The position numbers and the translations under genes were made by a program. The notes below the pieces were generated by a model. It saw nothing but the letters and a program-made list of their open reading frames with translations, was not told where the DNA came from and did no database searches. This document shows, piece after piece, positions 10,253-22,843 of a stretch of DNA of 43,200 nucleotides (position 1 is its first letter; every line of letters starts with the position of its first letter). Source of the DNA: Lingula anatina (taxonomy: Eukaryota; Brachiopoda; Lingulata; Lingulida; Lingulidae); assembly GCF_001039355.2 (NCBI RefSeq), contig NW_019775628.1, positions 1 through 43,200 on the forward strand, given 5' to 3'.

Positions 10253-12192
10253 TCAAGTGGCAAGGCATTCCTTGGGATAGGTTTTTATAGTTTGATCTGG
10301 AATAACATTCCAGGCATCGGTCAAAATCTGTCCAATTTGGTCCAGTTTTGTTGAAGGGCATGAAGGCCATTGATTCGGCGAGTAATGGCCTACCCACATA
10401 TTATCTTTGTGGTTCAAATATGGCGATTTTGATGACCAAGGTAACTGCTCATCCCCTTGGTTCTCTAAGTAACGTGCTATTAAAAGTGTGAACCGAGTAC
10501 ATGAAAATCTGACTCCCATGAAAACCTGACTCCCCCAGTCAAAATTTCATAATGAAAATCTGACTCCCCCCCCCCATGAAACTTTGACACCCCCTCACAA
10601 GCCTTTTAAAACTCGCATTTTATTTGAATATATAACTTTTATCTTGCAGCATGCATAATAGAGGATACATTGGCACTTTTTGAAAATTTTCATGAGGAAA
10701 TAAGAAAATTAAATTTTTTTCACCCAATGATTCTTTGAAAAAGCTATGGGAGTCCAAATCCTACAGGTAGTAAGATGAATACTTGTTTCAAATATTATCA
10801 AGTTTCACCAAAAATTTTCACCTCCAAACTTTCAAATACTAACAAAATATACATCACAATGCAAATCATATGAAAAACAATGGTATGGTGATTTAACATA
10901 AAATAATGCCTTTTCTTCATGAGAGTCCAAATCCCATGGGTATGAATATAAAATTTTTCATGATTTTTTTTTCATTTTTTGCACCCAATATTTTACCACC
11001 AAACTTTCAAATATTTCCAATATATTCGTCATAAAGTATACTAAAGGGACAAATGTTGAAATGATCACCATGCAAATATCAAATAAAAAGTTTTTTCATA
11101 AGGGAGTCATTGGGTGGTAAAATACAATTTTTTTATTTTCTTATTTTCTCATTAAAATTTTCACCAGCAAACTAACAAAAAGTGCAAATGAATCCTCCAT
11201 TATGCATACTACTATATAAAAGTTATATTCTCCAGTAAAATAAGATTTATAAAGTTTTGTGGGGGGAATCAAAATTTCATGGTGGGAGTCACATTTTCAT
11301 TATGAAAATTTGACTGGGGAGCCACATTTTCATTATGAAAATCTGACTGGGGAGTCACATTTTGGGGGAGTCAGATTTTCATGGTACACCTGTACCGGCA
11401 ATCTCACCGAGCAACCTAAAATTGTTCTTAAGTTGCCCCCTATCAAATGATAATCAAGTGGTTCCTAGATTATTCCTTTATTTGTTCAGGTTTTCGTCGA
11501 TGACTACCATTGGTGTTTTGGCACCAATGTGGTTTCCACCCCAAATACTGACGCTGTTAGTGACCTTAGTCACTTTAGACGCGGCACGCGCTTCGTCGTT
11601 TGCCTCTTCTGGATGTCTGTAAACTCTGTTTTGACTAGTTGAGCGGGACAGGTGAAATCTGACCTCAGTAAAGAAAGCCACGAGGTTTCAGTGTTCAACC
11701 CAGAAACGGTCAAGGTCCCCAATTCATTAGAGAAACATATAACGATGTTTTGCTGTTTACAGTGGGTTCCTTGGAGGTCGTCTGGTATTCTAACCTGCTA
11801 AAACCAGTTTGGTGTTAGCTAAGGGCCTTGAAAATGTGTTTTGTTGGCAATTTACCCCTCTTCTCAGCGGACTGGGTGGTTTTTGTTTATTTGCAACAGC
11901 ATATTCCGAAAGACGATGGGTACTGTACCCTGGTGGTAAGATTTCTATACATTGGGTGTGCCTTTTTTGTAGGTACATCAGTATGGGTATTACTCTATAA
12001 AACTGTACCGACAGTTTTGTTTGGCCCGACTATCTGTCTGGCAATGTCTGTCTTTTTCGCGCCATTCTCCCTCAGATTAACAAATTTGTAAAACACTTTA
12101 TAGCTCATTTTACATACTGCAAAACCGACCACTTGCAGTAGTTGCCAACATATGGATACTTTTTTGACAGAACCGTGCTTTGCAAAAGCCAA
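10253..12192 (-). pseudogene. Tc1-like transposase remnant (element A)
   Basis: On the - strand, in order: FVNLRENGAKKTDIARQIVG (helix-turn-helix, about 12110-12030), a poorly conserved middle part, FTEVRFHLSRSTSQNRVYRH (about 11675-11615; first catalytic Asp region), then GGNHIGAKTPMVVIDENLN, and after the insertion SSKSPYLNHKDNMW (about 10430-10390), from the region of the third acidic residue, followed by LDQIGQILTDAWNVIP. These match the DDE transposase order of the Tc1 family. Frames are broken by stops and frameshifts and the gene is split by the 884-bp insertion, so it cannot be active. Confidence 0.75.
10500..11383. mobile_element. 884-bp inverted-repeat element inside the Tc1-like element
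   Basis: The left end is CATGAAAATCTGACTCCC and the right end is its inverse, GGGAGTCAGATTTTCATG. GTA occurs directly outside each end (10497-10499 and 11384-11386), a possible 3-bp target duplication. The motif ATGAAAATCTGACTCC is repeated several times near both ends in both orientations. The interior is AT-rich and also partly self-inverted. It has no coding capacity, so it is a non-autonomous element. The sister Tc1-like copy near 30880-30905 lacks it. Confidence 0.75.
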
Positions 12193-12493
12193 TCTTTGAC
12201 CTGCCCAATTAAATCACCCAATTAAATCACTGCATATTACATAATACAGCAGCGCAACAAACCTGGAATACAGATAATTGGAAGCGACACACCTGACTAC
12301 ACACTTCTCCATTCACATATCTTATATGAGATCTGAGATTTTTGTAAAAAAGAACGCATTTTTACCTAGACGTACCTTCAAAACTGAAATATTCCATATT
12401 AAATGTCAAGTCTGTGTGTGTATATACATATAGTCTTTGGGAATACTGGGGTAAATGATATGTAGATTTTTCAGTTATCAGTCGCAGTCTGGT

Positions 12494-15400
12494 ATGGACC
12501 AGTTTTATCGTGACCAAATTCGTAAGCATCTGCTTGCCTTAAAGGAAGACATGGAACCAGGGCCAGTTGCCGATTATCTGTACCAGGAGGGAGTACTTAC
12601 GTATCCCGTGTTTGAACGTATAAAGGTATCTAAGAAAAGAAATATATAGTTTACTGTACAGCACCATGCAATTTGACAGGTCACTGACACGGTCGGTTGT
12701 CCTTTAGATATAGTAATCAACCTGGTTAATAAACCTAAAACGCACAGAAATCGAATTTACAATGCTTTACTAGTCTACCACCACGTACAAAAAACTGATC
12801 AAAGTTGGTTAAGTAAATATTTTTAAACGAATTTTATAAAATCACTGTATAGATCATAAAGGCAGTAAACGCTTTTTAAACAGCTTTTATCCAAGTGCAG
12901 TGACGCATTTTAATTCGAACTCAAAACTAAATTCTTAAATTATTTATTTATTTATTGTATTATTTTATTATTTAACTCTGTATATTGCTCCAAAAGGAAA
13001 AATGATTTCCGATTTTTATAATTGGCTTAATAAACTCTTATCTTAAAATAAGGTGATCGAGCTTCAGAACACGAGTCAGCAATAAAATCTTCATATAGAA
13101 GCAGTTCACCATCTAAATTGGTAAACCCACCTTCTATTATCCAGGCTAGATACACCCGTAGTTAATTGGTATATCCCATGTGTGTAGTTTTTGGAATCAG
13201 ACCTAAATGCCTCTGTCAAGTAAGAAAAACGTGAATGTCATTTGAGGACATGTAGCAAAAGCGGGACATCCCAATGACAGGGTTCCTTTTCTGTAAAGCT
13301 TTTTTCTTCTTTCTCAGTACTAGAGGCCAGTGATTGTTCCTCGCTCATCATAATAACAACTTTTTCATCTGTGAATTTTGGTATGGAATTAATACCATTA
13401 CCAAGTTGGTCTCCAGTCACATTTTCTTAAACATGTAGTTACAGCTGTAAGATTTTAAAATAATCCAATGAAGACATTATGTTTTGAAATTTAGGAAACA
13501 AGGTCAAGGAGCGAGAAAGTGGACACAATTCTTGATGTCGTTCCCAGGAGCGGGCCCGAGGCATTTGAGCACTTTTATAATGCTCTCATTGTGGCAGGTG
13601 ACTTAGTCGTCTTTGATTCTTGGATAAAATATTTAAGGGAAATAAATAGAAAATATACCAGTGGAAAAGTCCTACACCTTTACTGCATGAATTATTACGA
13701 TGTGTGAGTATGTTAAAATGTCAGTTTTTTCTTAGTGGTATTAGAAAATATACAGTAAAATACCACTGTTTGAAAGAATTTAAAAATACTTCTATCTTTA
13801 GGACAACAGTTCCTTGCAGACCTAATATGGCCAGATCGTGTTTCACAAACTCATGCTGAAACTGCAAGCCGCAGATCTATGCACGCACAAGCATCTCAGA
13901 AGCGAGATGATGAAGACGATGATAAACTTCCTGAAAGTCAGTAAAGATACATGTATCATTTTGTTTGTGGCCTCATTTGGTATCTGTGTAAGATATGTAT
14001 CCTCATATTTGTTTATTATGTGTCGCATACAATAGTCCACATGGTTTTTTTTTTGTTTTGTTTGTTTTTTATTCAAAATTAGAATTTATTTACTCTGCTA
14101 TAAATTGTTTTTTAATGAGATCAGTTTATATTTGCATTTAACAAACTATATTATAAATATACTTTTTATGCCCATGTTTTATGTGACCTTTATAATAAAA
14201 TGCCTGTCCAAAATTTAAATAATTTCACCGGTCTAGTAGAATTGTATGTCTTATAATGTACCTTCTATATTATTCAGTAATACAGTTTCTTAATTCTTAG
14301 TAGCTTTGAAAGGGCATTAATGTGAACACATTTATTTGCTCCAAAAGAATATTCATTATTATTCTTATTTTGACACGATCCATTCTCTTACAGATTTTCC
14401 AACCCCAGAGATAGCAGACTTTAGTGTGATAAACAGCCTTAAAGATGTACAGGATCCTGAACTGAGGGACTTGCTTACTAACCCTAAAGAGGTAGACTGA
14501 CAGCTGAGCTTAGCCCCATGACCTAAATTCTATCGTGTCAAGTCATTAAACTTAAGAGGTGGTAGAAAGTTTTAAAGGGATCCGGGAAAGGGCAGTGCTC
14601 TGCCAGACTGTGTTCTGGGAATCATTTAAAATGCCTTAAGGTTTGACGTTTGTTTCAGGTGAAATTTTAGATTGGCTTTGCTGTTTTTTTTTTTTTTTTT
14701 CATTTGGAATGTCATTTGTAAAGTGCATTGGAAAATGTACCTTGTCTACCCAAAAACTTATTTCATACATGACCTTTGGATTATTTATCGTCCTGATCAG
14801 GATCTTGTTTCAGGCATTATAAGTTCAGTTTTGCATTAGTAAACAGTACATTTGACAAAGGCGAACTGGAAAGATTGCCTTTTGTATGAATTGTCAAAAC
14901 CTTTGATTTGGGTAAGATTCGGGCTTCCAGAATTATTGTATTTCTGTCTTTATATATATAATTAATCGTTTTACTAGATTATATATGTTATTATCCCTTT
15001 AATGCCTTGATCCATGCAGCTGAATAGTGGTACATACATTTGCAAGGGAGTGTTTTAATTTTTAGGATACCTATGTAAACTTCTCTCAGCCAAAGGGGAG
15101 AGCCGTGATCATCAATAATGTGAAGTTTGATGGTGATGAGCGTAGGGTGGGCTCTGACAAGGATGCCACACGACTAGAGCTTCTGTTTGAGAAATTGAAA
15201 TACAATGTTGTTGTCCATTCTAACCTGACTGCTGAGGTAAGTTTATGGTAATAAACATATATTAATTTTAAAGTGGTCTTCTGTAACATACAATCTTGAA
15301 GTTAGAGGTTTTCATAATTTTACATTTTGACTTTGAAGGAAATGCGTGGAAAGTTGAAGGAGGAGTCTGAAAACTTGGAGAATGCCGCCCACCATTCCTT

Positions 15401-16696
15401 CATCCTGATCATCCTCAGTCATGGCGCCAATGGTGCTGTTTATGGAACAGACTGGAAAGAGTTGTCCATTCCTGCTATAACAGATATTTTCAATGGGAAC
15501 AACTGCTCTTTCCTTGTACACAAGCCAAAATTGTTCTTCATTCAGGCTTGTCAAGGAGGTGAGTTTTTTATATGGCCGTAACATTCTACATTTTTCAGAA
15601 ATGGAATTTCGACCGTTTGCCATATTTTAATGATATTTATTCTTTAAGCAAGGAAACTAAAACAGTGGGCTATTGGAAACTGTAGCAGTTTTCTTATATG
15701 TAATCTGAATATTTTTATAAATTACAGCAAATGTTGCCAAAAAGTCAGAGGACACAGAGGCAGATTTTAAATTTCTTGAGTACTTAAGTAAGCTAGAAGA
15801 AGTAGGGAACGCAGTAGAGACTGACGACAGTGATGTGTCTGTCCGAGCAATGGCGGACATACTGATCGCCAGGACAACCGTACCAGGTATAGGAATATAA
15901 AAAAGTTTGTTTTTTTTTCTTTTAAATTTTGTGCGTCAAGAAATTTATCATACACATTCTGTCTCAAGCAAGTATATCTAGTGTATTTATCTCATGAAGA
16001 ACATTAAGAACAATATGCCTCACCAAATACAGCTACCACAATCTGTCTTTATCAAGTACAGCTTTCATAACAACCAACAATTCTGTTTCAGATTATGTTT
16101 CCTATCGCGAGTCCTTGGGCACGTGGTTTATCATAGCCCTTGTTTATACAATCAGCAGATTTGCCCACAAATGTGAAATCTGTGATATACTCACCAAGGT
16201 ATTGTATTATTTATATTTATTAGTTATAGTACTATATTCTAAATGTTTAATTTCCTATTGGTAGACAGCCTTTTTTTCTTCATCTAGCAATATTTGCCAT
16301 GTGATTAAATGAATAAATGAATATCCCCAGTCTATGGGCCATTGGTTTAGGAGCACATTCTCAATAAAAATACGTAATATCTTACAGTAAAATTCAATAG
16401 ACAAAAATGTTGAAAATGGTGAAAATGCAGATATGTATTTTGTTACCGTCTGTGTAATTAATAAATAAGGCCGTGCCTAATATATAGAACAAAAATTACT
16501 GAAGCTTTTTTTAAAATCAATGTTACAAACTAATATTCCACATTCTAGAAGGTTTCAAGATCTTTGGACTCTCAATTTTTAGGTAAACCAATTGGTAAGC
16601 AAGGCAGAGACCAAAGACAAACGTTATCAAGTTTCACACTTCAGCACTTCTTTCCGAAAAAAGTTCTATTTTTTCCCTGGCTTACATCAGAGCTAA
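12494..16696 (+). CDS. CARD-domain initiator-type caspase, copy 2 (complete, 9 exons, 412 aa)
   Basis: Coding exons: 12494-12625, 13495-13597, 13802-13936, 14394-14491, 15066-15236, 15339-15558, 15728-15886, 16092-16198 and 16583-16696 (TAA). All have AG/GT borders and a continuous frame. Residues 1 to about 88 form a CARD: RDQIRKHLLALKEDMEPGPV, then VDTILDVVPRSGPEAFEHFY, then FLADLIWP. An acidic linker (DDEDDD) follows. The large subunit has GRAVIINNVKF, catalytic His241 in LSHG and Cys284 in QACQG. The small subunit has DILIARTTVP then DYVSYRESLGTW and ends FYFFPGLHQS. The S1 arginine (Arg345) is kept. Compared with copy 1 the loop is one codon shorter, and Trp is replaced by Tyr, as in human caspase-8. 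The start is chosen at the Met opening the CARD; TTTTTCAG just upstream suggests a spliced 5' UTR exon. In known family members the CARD recruits the zymogen to an adaptor such as an Apaf-1-like or NLR-like protein. Caspase-2 or -9-like domain order is clear; one-to-one orthology is not. Confidence 0.9.
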
Positions 16697-16837
16697 GACA
16701 AGGACATGCTGCTCTCTCTTGGACATACTGTAACATGATGTACTGTTACAAACAGTCTACAGGTGGCAGTAGGATAATTCTAATTCATCTCAATTTCAAT
16801 TAGCAATGTGTGACACTATCATGTGTAGTCCCTGAGT

Positions 16838-16986
16838 CATGGGCGTCCGCAGGGGGGGGGGGTCAATGGGGTCACTTGACCCGCCTGGACTTTTGGCTGG
16901 CACGTTAATTACGGGTAACCAGCCAATCATTATCTTCCTCTTCAATGACTTTGACCCCCCTGGAATATTTTCTGCGGACGCCCATG
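16838..16986. mobile_element. 149-bp MITE in the copy 2 3' flank
   Basis: The ends are CATGGGCGTCCGCAG and CTGCGGACGCCCATG, perfect inverses. The flanks CCCTGAGT (16830-16837) and CCCCAAGT (16987-16994) may be a decayed 8-bp target duplication, which would fit a hAT-type origin. The paralogous flanks of copy 1 (about 3190) and of the 37.5-kb copy read CCCTGAGTTGTGC with no insertion. Confidence 0.75.
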
Positions 16987-18115
16987 CCCCAAGTTGTGCT
17001 TTTAAAGAATAAAATTCAGCAAATTTATCATATCATTGCTGGTTCATTCCACAAAATATTGACTCTCTGAGGCATGTAATTTTGTGTGATATTTGCATTT
17101 GCTTTACATTACTTTTTAATTACTGTCGACTTCTTTCCACTTTAGATTACATTTAAGTCCAAAACAGCACAAATGATGGTTCATATTAGAATAAGTAAAA
17201 TATTACACAAAATGGACCACTGATATTGACTCCGAAATTCACTTTTTTGAGGAGTGACAAAAGTTTGATAATAAGAACTCATTCATTAATAGGAGCAACA
17301 TCCTGTGGATGCCCTTGAAGTAAAGCTGTGTTGTGTCTATAGGTACTGGGAAATAAAATAACCAGAGGAGTATTCCCAACTCCAGCCTCATCATGTGCTA
17401 TGTTATTTGGAAAAGTAGTCTTATCTGTCTTTAGACAGTGCTGTTCCTCTAGCTAGAGAGTAATCATTCTATGAAGAAATTTTATGTTTCAGCTTATTAG
17501 CAGATTTTTTAAATTAAAGATATGCCTGGAGTGTGTTTTTATCAACTGATCTTTTTAAAAGTCTGATGTATATAATATTTTAATGGCATTCTCATGGCAC
17601 TATTTCTGACAGATACTTGTCACAGTGGAGTTTGGGCAATAAGAACGATTTATCTCTACTTACATTGAATGTGTTTAGTATGGAATATTATTGGGTAGTT
17701 TTAATTTTGCATTACAATTTACACTATACAATTACTAAAGAAAAGCATGTTTAAGATGATTTCCAATCAAACTAGAATTCCTTGCTTGGATTCTATTGCA
17801 ACGTTTTCTGTTACAACTTATATTTAAACGTAATAAAGGTTATTCAAAGAACAGATTCTAGATAATCGTGTAATAATAGCGGTAACAGTTCCCCACACTG
17901 CTATATTATCTCAGATATCGCCTTGTGTACCTGTGATAGGGAAAAAGTGGTGTGCCTTCGTTTTATTTATTATTTTTACAGCATATTACGTTCTGGACCA
18001 AATACTTTCAAATCTGTACCCCTTTTTTCTTCATCTTTGGTGTATATTCCGTTTTGTTAACAGTTTTGTATTTTATACAAAGCGCATTTTGTATCAGTTG
18101 GAACTGTCATCGACA

Positions 18116-18121
18116 AATAAA
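18116..18121 (+). terminator. Candidate poly(A) signal AATAAA (copy 2)
   Basis: AATAAATTGTTGAAA context conserved with the flanks of copies 1 and 3. Distance from the stop codon is about 1.4 kb, so use as the actual signal is uncertain. Confidence 0.35.
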
Positions 18122-18506
18122 TTGTTGAAAAAAATCAGTGGAATGATTAACTGTATACTGAGAGAGAAAGAGCCGTTGAAGCATTAACTTTCATGTAGTA
18201 GAGAAAACTGAAAGTTGGTATTTCCTCGTAGATATTGTTGCTGACGGACTTTTTTACGATTTAGTTATAAGACGCATGTACTAGTAGCACGAGCAACTAG
18301 GGTAGAAGTAAATTTCTAATTTAGATTTTTTTGACAACAAATACCTGATATGATCTTTTCAAGACTGATTAGACCGCCATCTCTGATCTCCTTACAATTG
18401 GTTGCCATATTTGACCCTTGGACTATAGCTAGTTAGTCCCCTATTCTGAATGGGGCCTATATTACATGTTCAGAGATGTTATTGACTGCAGCACGAAGGT
18501 ACCTAA

Positions 18507-18705
18507 NNNNNNNNNNNNNNNNNNNNNNNNNNNNNNNNNNNNNNNNNNNNNNNNNNNNNNNNNNNNNNNNNNNNNNNNNNNNNNNNNNNNNNNNNNNNNN
18601 NNNNNNNNNNNNNNNNNNNNNNNNNNNNNNNNNNNNNNNNNNNNNNNNNNNNNNNNNNNNNNNNNNNNNNNNNNNNNNNNNNNNNNNNNNNNNNNNNNNN
18701 NNNNN
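18507..18705. other. Assembly gap (199 N)
   Basis: Run of N. The sequence on the left is the copy 2 flank and on the right it is the start of a Penelope-like repeat unit. The comparable 5.03-kb junction runs through ACATGTACCTAATACAATCT, so little unique sequence need be missing. Confidence 0.98.
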
Positions 18706-18717
18706 TACAATCTTCCT

Positions 18718-20452
18718 TGTGTACTAGTACAGTCACTGATCTTTTGTGTTCGCTAATCCTGATCTTCAACTGTCTGCCGTGTACCTGTCTCACCAATGTA
18801 AAAAGTATTGCAGTCATGGCAATCGATTCCGTTAGAGCAAATAAAACCCTTTGTATGTGCTTTGCAAAGGTCACTTGCTATTCACTCTGCTGCTTTGTCC
18901 TGGACCTTTTGTTATACAGAACTATTTTGACTGCTATTATTCTAGCGTTTTTTTTTTCACCGCTATGACGATAAATTGAGCAGTAAATTTGAGCCCCAGT
19001 GAGTTGACATTAGTAAGATTCCAACTGACCTTAGCTGCGATTTGATGACAACAGGGAGAAAATTCAGTAAGTTTGTTAAGGGCCTTTAAACGTTATTGAA
19101 CCATCGACAGAATGAGGAAGAAGTCTTTTAGCACCGCGCAATTTCAAGTACGTATTTTTTTTTCGCTCTTCGATGCAATGAAAAGAAACGTCAGATGCCT
19201 GACTTTGGTGCCATTCATGTTAGCGCTGTCTATATACAAGCCATTTTTTCTTTCTCACTCTTCTCTCCTCTACGACAAACAGACGCGCGTGTATACTGTG
19301 GGTTCAAAACTGTAAGGCAAGGTGCTACGTGTTCTTTTTAGGTGTAATTATCGTCTTCGTCACTCGAAATTTTGACATGCAAAGACTCTTTAGAAGGCAT
19401 ATCTTCCGTCTGAATGCTGTGTAATGTTACTCTCTGTTGGAAAGCGAATGACTTACATTTTCACTAATTACAGATAACAATTAAAACGGAATCAAAAGAG
19501 TAAAAGGATAGGAATTATTGAGTATAAGTTAAGTTTCATCAAGAGTCAACAAGTGTAGAACATGAGCAAAAATGTTCATTAGCTTGGTTGTTGGATATAC
19601 ATGAAAATTCTCAAACACAAGCCTAAAAATGTCCATACCGTTAGCTTACGGCCAACCTGGTCGACTGAAGTGAGTAGTTGTTCACACTCACTGACCGCTA
19701 GGTGGTATAGCGGCCAGGACCCTCTTATAAATGTCAGGTAAATCAACCCCCCTTCCCTATTCATGGGTGGCTGGTGACGGATGATGTTGATAGCCTCTCG
19801 TATTTTTCGCGGGATGTAAGCTAGCGGTACGAAATTTTTGAGAATTTTCATGTATAAGTGTAGAACATGTTTTTAATGTCAGATAAAAGATGGAAAAGGT
19901 CAAAGTCAGTAACAGTTTATGTGATTGGTTAATTTCATAATATACATTTTAATTTGGGTCATCTGTTTATCACATGATAACTGAGTTTTGGATAAGTTCC
20001 AAGCATGAGTAATTCAATTAATATTTTAGATATCTTTAATTGAAAACAAGTCTCTTAGGGATTACCTAATAAGGAAATGTTGCATGGTGACTTGCAACAT
20101 GCGAATGGAAAATATTTTGTAATCACACAAAGACAATGAAAAGAAAATAGGAAAATGCATCATCAGTGGGCAGAAATAGAGTTTAAATACTTGTGAAATT
20201 GTGTGAAAAGTTAGTTGGTGAATAAACGTTCGAAAGCTCCAGATCGTTGTCGTATAACATCTCTACCAGCTGATGACGCACACCCTGCGTCCCCCCCCCC
20301 CAAAAAAAAAAAAAAAGAGAGAAAGAAAGAAAGAAAAGAAAAGAAAGGCTGCTTTTTAATTTTTTAAATGAATTGTTTTTACTCTTAGTAAAGAAATTCA
20401 TCAGCTGTTTTTTCAACAAAGTAATAGTCAAACTAACAGTCTACTTAAACCA
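18718..20452 (-). mobile_element. Penelope-like element remnant, repeat unit 4
   Basis: Longer form of the unit. On the - strand the GIY-YIG start (CHDCNTFYIGET, then in another frame LKIRISEHKRSVTV) lies at about 18850-18730. The domain's C-terminal part lies at 19851-19579, with IREAINIIRHQPPMNREGG followed by out-of-frame pieces. Only the MNREGG-type end with a conserved Asn/Arg points to the Penelope GIY-YIG tail. Nearly identical to unit 8 at 25017-26732. Confidence 0.6.
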
Positions 20453-21722
20453 GTAGCACAGTCACTGATCTTTTGTGTTCGCTAATCGATCTTCAACTGT
20501 CTGCCGTGAATCTGTTTCACCAATGTAAAAAGTATTGCAGTCATGGCAATTGATACCGTTAAAGCAAATAAAACCCTTTGTATGTGCTTTGCAAAGGTGA
20601 AATGAATCACTTGCTATTCACTCTGCTGCTTTGTCCTGGACCTTTTATATACAGAACTATTTTTGACTGTTATTATTCTAGCGTGTTTTTCACCGCTATG
20701 ACGATAAATTGAGCAGTAAATTTGAGCCCCAGTGAGGCGACATTAGTAAGATTCCAACTGACCTTAGCTGTGATTTGATGACAACAGGGAGAAATTTCAG
20801 TTAGTTTGTTAAGGGCCTTTAAACGGTATTGAACCATCGACTGAATGAGGAAGAAGTTTTTTAGCACCGCGCAATTTCAAGTACGTTAATTTGTTTTTCT
20901 CGCTTTGCGATGCAATGAAAAGAAACGTCAGATGCCTGACTTTGGTGCCATTCATGTTAGCGCTGTCTATATACAAGCCATTTTTTCTTTCTCACTCTTC
21001 TCTCCTCTACGACAAACAGACGCGCGCGTATACTGTGGGTTCAAAACTGTAATGTAAGGCAAGGTGCTACGTGTTCTTTTTAGGTGTAATTATCGTCTTC
21101 GTCACTCGAAATTTTGACATGCAAAGACTTTAGAAGGCATATCTTTCGTCTGAATGCTGTGTAATGTTACTCTCTGTTGTAAAGCGAATGACTTACATTT
21201 TCACTTATTACAGATAACAATTAAAACGGAATCAAAAGAGAAAAAAGGATAGGAGTTATTGAGTGTAAGTTAAGTTTCATCAAGAGGCAACAAGTATAGA
21301 ACATGAGCAAAAATGTTCATTAGCTTGGTTGTTAGATATACAAGAAAATTCTCAACATGCGACTGGAAAATATTTTGTAATCAGACAAAGACAATGAAAA
21401 GAAAATAAGAAAATGCATCATCAGTGGGCAGAAATAGAGTTTAAATACTTGTGAAATTGTGTGAAAAGTTAGTTGGTGAATAAACGCTCGAACGCTCCAG
21501 ATCGTTGTCGTTAATCTTCACTATAACATCTCTACCAGCTGGTGACGCACCCCCCCCCCCCAAAAAAAAAAAATAAATAAATAAATAAATAAAAGAGAAA
21601 GAAAGAAAGAGAGATAAAAGAAAAGAAAGGCTTTAATTTTTTTAATAAATTGTTTTTACTCTTGGTAAAGAAATTCATCAGCTGTTTTTTCAACAAAGTA
21701 ATACTAACAGTCTATTTAAACC
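20453..21722 (-). mobile_element. Penelope-like element remnant, repeat unit 5
   Basis: Closest to unit 1 (5053-6310). Both lack the same 2 bp in GCTAATC(CT)GATC. Contains the CHDCNTFYIGET core on the - strand at about 20580-20460 and the C/A/purine tract at 21549-21625. No intact gene. Confidence 0.55.
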
Positions 21723-22838
21723 AGTAGTACAGTCACTGATCTTTTGTGTTCGCTAATCCTGATCTCCAACTGTCTGACGTGTATCTGCCTCACCAATGTA
21801 AAAAGTATTGCAGTCATGGCAATCGATACCGTTAAAGCAAATAAAACCCTTTTGTATGTGCTTTGCAAATGTGAAATGAATCACTTGCTATTCACTCTGC
21901 TGCTTTGCCCTTGACCTTTTGTTATACAGAACTATTTTTGACTGTTATTATTCTAGCGTCTTTTCACCGCTATGACGATTAATTGCGCAGTTAGTTGACA
22001 AGCCATTTGAGCCCCAGTGAGGCGACATTAGTAAGATTCCAACTGCCCTTAACTGTGATTTAATTACAACCGGGAGAAATTCGGGTAAGTTTGTTAAGGA
22101 CCTTTAAACGCTATTTAACCATCGACAGAATGAGGAAGAAGTCTTTTAGCACCGCGGAATTTCAAGTACGTATTTTTTTTTTCGCTCTTCGATGCAATGA
22201 AAAGAAACGTCAGATGCCTGACTTTGGTGCCATTCATGTTAGCGCTGTCTATATACAAACCATTTTTTCTTTCTCACTCTTCTCTCCTCTACGACAAACA
22301 GACACGTGTGTCTATAGCGTGAGTTCAAAACTGTGAGGTAAGATGCTACCTCTGCTTTCTAGATGTAATAATCGTCTCCGTCACTCGAAATTTTGATATC
22401 TGACATGCAAAGACTCTTTAGAAGGCATATCTTTCGTTTGAATGCTGTGTTATGTTACTCTCTACCAGTTTATGACGCGCACACTCCGTCCCCAACAAAA
22501 GAGAAAGAAAGAGAGAGAGAGATAAAAGAAAAGAAAGGCTGCTTTTTAATTTTTGAAATGAATTGTTCTTACTCTTAGTAAAGAAATTCATTAGCTTTTT
22601 TTATCAAATTAATACTAAAAGTCTATTTAAACCAGTAGTTGCAACAAGTTAATATTTTGCATTCAGAAATTTCAGTTCAATTCCACCACATTGCTTTCCT
22701 CGGGGATAGATGTACCTTATGAAAGAGGTTACAACTACATGTACGTCGTTAGCCTCATCTTTATTGTTCAAGTCCCATTTTAACTAATCTACGTTAACAG
22801 AATTTTAGTTTTTACATGCAGTAAGAGGCTAAATTATC
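21723..22838 (-). mobile_element. Penelope-like element remnant, repeat unit 6
   Basis: Closest to unit 2 (6311-7430), including the GAGTTCAAAACTGTGAGG word and the missing C-tract. It ends at the target site of the 550-bp TIR element. Confidence 0.55.
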
Positions 22839-22843
22839 CACTT

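Larger units (their letters stand above)
10015..12410 (-). mobile_element. Tc1/mariner-like element A, - orientation, interrupted
   Basis: Bounded by inverted ends: TTGACATTTAATATCGAATA at the left and, read on the - strand, TTGACATTTAATATGGAATA at the right. Without the 884-bp insertion at 10500-11383 it is about 1.5 kb, a normal Tc1 length. It sits about 80 bp upstream of the start codon of caspase copy 2. A related element, inverted relative to its neighbouring caspase, lies at 29858-31486. Confidence 0.7.
16697..18506 (+). other. 3' untranslated and downstream region of caspase copy 2
   Basis: No coding region supported. Collinear with 3050-5020 after copy 1, except for a MITE at 16838-16986 and a deletion of roughly 300 bp or more near 18290. 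It ends at the N gap. Confidence 0.7.

Noticed and set aside
13238-13420. Open frame on the - strand inside the second intron region of caspase copy 2
   Set aside because: It lies within an intron that is collinear with the copy 3 intron, where the frame is not kept. No known motif.
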